A stretch of DNA of 64,000 nt from Haladaptatus halobius (GTDB taxonomy: Archaea; Halobacteriota; Halobacteria; Halobacteriales; Haladaptataceae). Positions 61,446 through 64,000 of this stretch are shown in pieces (position 1 is the stretch's first letter; each line of letters starts with the position of its first letter). The notes beneath the pieces were generated by a model. It was not told where the DNA came from, did not search any database, and saw nothing but the letters and a program-made list of their open reading frames with translations. A program made the translations under genes and the position numbers. The stretch lies in assembly GCF_020618475.1 (NCBI RefSeq), contig NZ_CP085335.1:1922001-1986000 (forward strand), written 5' to 3'.

Positions 61446-62897
61446 ATGGTAGACTGGACGGAGAAGTATCGCCCGAGCACCCTCTCCGAGGTGCGAGGGA
61501 ACAACACGGCCCGCGATGAACTGCTCGACTGGGCCAAGACGTGGGACGACCACGGGGACGCCGTCATCCTCCACGGGAGCCCCGGCGTCGGGAAGACCTC
61601 GGCAGCTCACGCGCTAGCGAATGATATGGGCTGGCCGACCATCGAGTTGAACGCCAGCGACCAGCGCACCAGAGGCGTCATCAAACGCATTGCAGGTGAG
61701 GCGGCGAAAAGCGGAACCTTGACCGGCGGTACGGCAGGCAGACGGCTCGTGATTCTGGACGAGGCGGACAACCTGACGCACAACGCCGACCGCGGCGGGT
61801 CGCGGGCGATAACCGAAGTCGTGAAGTCGGCGAGCCAACCGCTTGTGCTCATCGCGAACGAGTTCTACGACATGTCGAACTCCCTGCGGAACGCCTGCGA
61901 AACCGTCGAGTTCCGGGACGTATCCGCCCGGAGTATCAAACCCGTCCTCCGCGACATCTGCCGACAGGAGGACATCCAGTACGAGTCCGCCGCTCTGGAG
62001 GCTATCGCCGAGAACGACAGCGGCGACCTGCGCTCCGCCGTGAACGACCTCCAAGCTGTCGCCGAGTCGAGCGACCGCCTCACCGAGGGGGACGTGGTGA
62101 CGGGCGAGCGCGACACGACGAGCGGCATCTTCGAATTTCTGGACGACCTGATCAAGAAGGAGGACGCGGAGGGCGCGCTGAAGGCGTCCTACGATGTAGA
62201 CGAGACGCCGGACAACCTGCTCAACTGGATAGAGGACAACGTTCCGAAGGACTACGAAGGCGGCGAACTGGCGGACGCTTACGGCTACCTGGCGGACGCC
62301 GACCGCTGGCTCGGTCGGGTGCGCGCCACGCAGAACTACCGCTTCTGGCGCTACGCGAGTGACAACATGACTGCCGGAGTCGCCGCGTCCCGGCGGGAGA
62401 AGAAAGGCGGTTGGACGCGCTACGGACCGCCGAGTTACTGGCGCAAGCTCGGCAGTTCACGGGGTAAACGAAACACCCGCGACTACATCGCCCAGAAGAT
62501 AGCCGAGGAGAGCGGCATTAGCATGAGTACGGCGCGTCGGGAGGTCATCCCCTTCCTCGCGGAGATGACTCACCACTGTAAGAACCGGGAGTTGACCGTG
62601 GCGATGGCGGCGCGATACGACATGGAGGAAAAGCACGTCGCGTTCGTCACCGGGAGCGGGAAGACGACGAACAAAGTCCAGCAGATCGTCGAGGACGCCG
62701 AGGAACGAAAGGAGAAAGCCGCGGTCGAGCACTCGGGCGGAGCCTTCGAAGGCGGTTTCGCGTCGGAGTCGAACGACGAGGACTCCGACGACGAACCGGA
62801 GGTGGGGGATTCCGAACCGGAAGAACCGGAGGAGTCGGAGGCCGCCGAGGACGAGCAGTCGAACGACGGCCAGTCCGGTCTCGGCGACTTCGTGTGA
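61446..62897 (+). CDS. rfcL: Replication factor C large subunit
   Basis: A 483-residue clamp-loader subunit that loads PCNA. ATG 61446 follows AGGAGGT by 4-5 nt. The Walker A GSPGVGKT (residues 44-51), Walker B VILDEADN, and domain III EDNVPKDYEGGELADAY are standard. The acidic C-terminal tail (about 420-475) ends in QSGLGDFV, a PCNA-interacting (PIP) box at the very end. The small-subunit gene is not in the window. Confidence 0.97.
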   Translation: MVDWTEKYRPSTLSEVRGNNTARDELLDWAKTWDDHGDAVILHGSPGVGKTSAAHALANDMGWPTIELNASDQRTRGVIKRIAGEAAKSGTLTGGTAGRRLVILDEADNLTHNADRGGSRAITEVVKSASQPLVLIANEFYDMSNSLRNACETVEFRDVSARSIKPVLRDICRQEDIQYESAALEAIAENDSGDLRSAVNDLQAVAESSDRLTEGDVVTGERDTTSGIFEFLDDLIKKEDAEGALKASYDVDETPDNLLNWIEDNVPKDYEGGELADAYGYLADADRWLGRVRATQNYRFWRYASDNMTAGVAASRREKKGGWTRYGPPSYWRKLGSSRGKRNTRDYIAQKIAEESGISMSTARREVIPFLAEMTHHCKNRELTVAMAARYDMEEKHVAFVTGSGKTTNKVQQIVEDAEERKEKAAVEHSGGAFEGGFASESNDEDSDDEPEVGDSEPEEPEESEAAEDEQSNDGQSGLGDFV

Positions 62898-63064
62898 ACG
62901 GCCCGGTACCGGCGTTCGACACGCCGGGCGACGCGGAACGATAGCCGATGAAGCGTTTTCAGGTAATTTGGTGCGGTTCCGGAAAAAAGAAACAACGGTA
63001 GCGATAACACCAACTATCACACGACGGTAAAAGATGCTATGACTGTTCGTCTCCACGGGACGGT

Positions 63065-63550
63065 ATGACAAAGCGCGAACTCGACTCGGTGGACAGAGGG
63101 ATCATCTATCTGCTCCAACAGGATTCGCGCAACCACACTACCACCGAGATCGGTGAGCGGGTGGGGGTGGCCGCCAGCACCGTCGCGAACCGCATAAAGA
63201 AACTGGAGCGTTCGGGCGTCATCGCCGGATACCATCCAAGAGTCGATTACGAGAAAGCGGGATACGATAGCCATTTCATCGTCGTCGGGACCGTCCCGGC
63301 CGAGAAGCGCGACTTGGTAGTCGACGAGATCGCCGAGGTCTCCGGAGTCGTGAACATCCGCACGGTGCTGACGGACGAGGAGAACGTCTCCGTCGAGGTC
63401 GTCGGGGCGACGCAGTCCGTGGTCGAAGAGCGGATCGAAGCGCTAAACGACCGCGGCGTCTCCGTCGTTCGGACGGAGATGCTGAAAGACGAACGCGAAC
63501 AGCCGTTCGACCATTTCGGAGAGGGTCTCGCAGAGGACGACAGTCGATGA
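63065..63550 (+). CDS. Lrp/AsnC family transcriptional regulator
   Basis: A 161-residue regulator with an N-terminal HTH (LDSVDRGIIYLLQQDSRNHTTTEIGERVGVAASTVANRIKKLERSGVIAGYHPRVDYEKAG) and a C-terminal RAM-like effector domain. It starts at ATG 63065, following an AT-rich run. Lrp-type proteins sense amino acids and control metabolic genes; the target is unknown. Monocistronic. Confidence 0.92.
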   Translation: MTKRELDSVDRGIIYLLQQDSRNHTTTEIGERVGVAASTVANRIKKLERSGVIAGYHPRVDYEKAGYDSHFIVVGTVPAEKRDLVVDEIAEVSGVVNIRTVLTDEENVSVEVVGATQSVVEERIEALNDRGVSVVRTEMLKDEREQPFDHFGEGLAEDDSR

Positions 63551-63675
63551 ATTCGTGTGACGAAATTCGAAATTTTCCGGTCTCGTGAATGATTTGGCGC
63601 GTCTTCAAATATCCGATCGATATAAATATCTATTCTTCGACGCGTTTTTGAGTCGGGAACGACGACTAGTACGCG

Positions 63676-63954
63676 ATGAAGACCACGGGAAATTCTCGGG
63701 ATAACGGCCGTCCTATCAGCGAGGTGATTGTCGAAGCGGTCGGCGAGGAAACGGGGACGCCTCCGGAACGAATTACGCCACCGTTGTATCACGTCATCGA
63801 TCCGGAGGCGCTGAACAGCCTCTTTAAGAACACCGTAAACGTCGGCCGAAATGGGGGACGGGTGGTGTTCGCGTATAACGGCTTTGAGGTCACGGTCACG
63901 GAAGATGGGAGCGTCGCGCTCGAATCGACGGAACGACAGCGAGCCTCCGACTGA
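63676..63954 (+). CDS. HalOD1 output domain protein
   Basis: A 92-residue HalOD1 domain protein, a haloarchaea-specific module often attached to signal-transduction proteins. ISEVIVEAVGEETGTPPERITPPLYHVIDPEALNSLFK and RVVFAYNGFEVTVTEDGSVAL are the core. A TATAAATATC element about 50 nt upstream is a likely promoter. Alone, it may act as a sensor-kinase output or regulator. The window ends 46 bp downstream. Confidence 0.9.
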   Translation: MKTTGNSRDNGRPISEVIVEAVGEETGTPPERITPPLYHVIDPEALNSLFKNTVNVGRNGGRVVFAYNGFEVTVTEDGSVALESTERQRASD

Positions 63955-64000
63955 GAGGCGACCGAACGAGAAACGAGTCGCGCATTCGGTCAAGTTAGGA

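Noticed and set aside
1..64000. Mobile elements, prophage or CRISPR arrays
   Set aside because: No transposase, integrase or phage-structural frame, no terminal repeats and no regular repeat-spacer pattern were seen on either strand.

Overview
This window is chromosomal-type DNA from a halophilic archaeon (class Halobacteria); the genus cannot be fixed from the sequence alone. The evidence is GC-rich DNA, very acidic proteins (Asp/Glu-rich, Lys-poor), Tat signals on exported proteins, short or absent 5' leaders with TTTAA/TTATA-type boxes, and families that are haloarchaeal hallmarks: amphi-Trp, HalOD1, bat-type HTH_10, DUF7344, RqcH, mevalonate-pathway HMG-CoA synthase, archaeal RfcL and 20S proteasome subunits. 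I found no rRNA, tRNA, CRISPR array, insertion sequence or prophage.

Layout. 0-6.6 kb: two facing DUF4013 membrane proteins (the left one broken), rqcH, msrB, a zinc-finger microprotein, a 2-hydroxyacid dehydrogenase, and an arsenate reductase-like gene followed by phosphoglycolate phosphatase. 6.6-14.4 kb: glpK with a membrane partner, an amidohydrolase, enoyl-CoA hydratase, a flavoprotein and an F420-type NADP reductase that has lost a conserved segment. 14.7-25.6 kb: regulators (PadR, bat-type, DUF7344), AI-2E and MgtC membrane proteins, a class III aminotransferase, mutY, tdk and several small membrane or zinc-ribbon proteins. 25.6-38.3 kb: a DHH/OB-fold nuclease, elp3, a DUF892 protein, aldehyde dehydrogenase, RIO-type kinase, acyl-CoA dehydrogenase, a glutaredoxin plus cobalamin adenosyltransferase pair, a broken PPOX-type flavoprotein, a DsbA-like protein and a second DHH phosphoesterase. 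38.3-47 kb: a broken PQQ-type sugar dehydrogenase, the complete glycine-cleavage operon gcvT-gcvH-gcvPA-gcvPB, an AbrB protein and a Na+/H+ antiporter. 47-56.6 kb: a secreted subtilisin, a NYN/TatD/DUF2150 trio, a damaged surface protein, HMG-CoA synthase, a winged-helix regulator and a linked proteasome beta-alpha operon. 56.6-64 kb: regulators, acetyltransferases including a tandem duplicate, rfcL, an Lrp/AsnC regulator and a HalOD1 protein.

How the genes work together. Glycerol kinase with its membrane partner, the glycine cleavage system, acyl-CoA and enoyl-CoA enzymes, and aldehyde dehydrogenase suggest use of glycerol, amino acids and acyl chains. RqcH, MsrB, the proteasome pair and the extracellular protease belong to protein quality control and turnover.

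The most unusual general feature is damage. Three genes carry a premature stop exactly where the family has a Trp (TGG to TAG or TGA). At least four more interruptions are 1-nt contractions of G runs, one surface-protein gene carries an internal deletion, and one enzyme an in-frame deletion. The best candidates for undescribed biology are the linked and divergent proteasome alpha/beta operon with an 18-bp perfect palindrome in its promoter, a run of three perfect hairpins inside the gcv operon, two structured intergenic segments that look like non-coding RNAs (about 13.15-13.40 kb and 14.42-14.51 kb), and a set of palindromes sitting on promoters.
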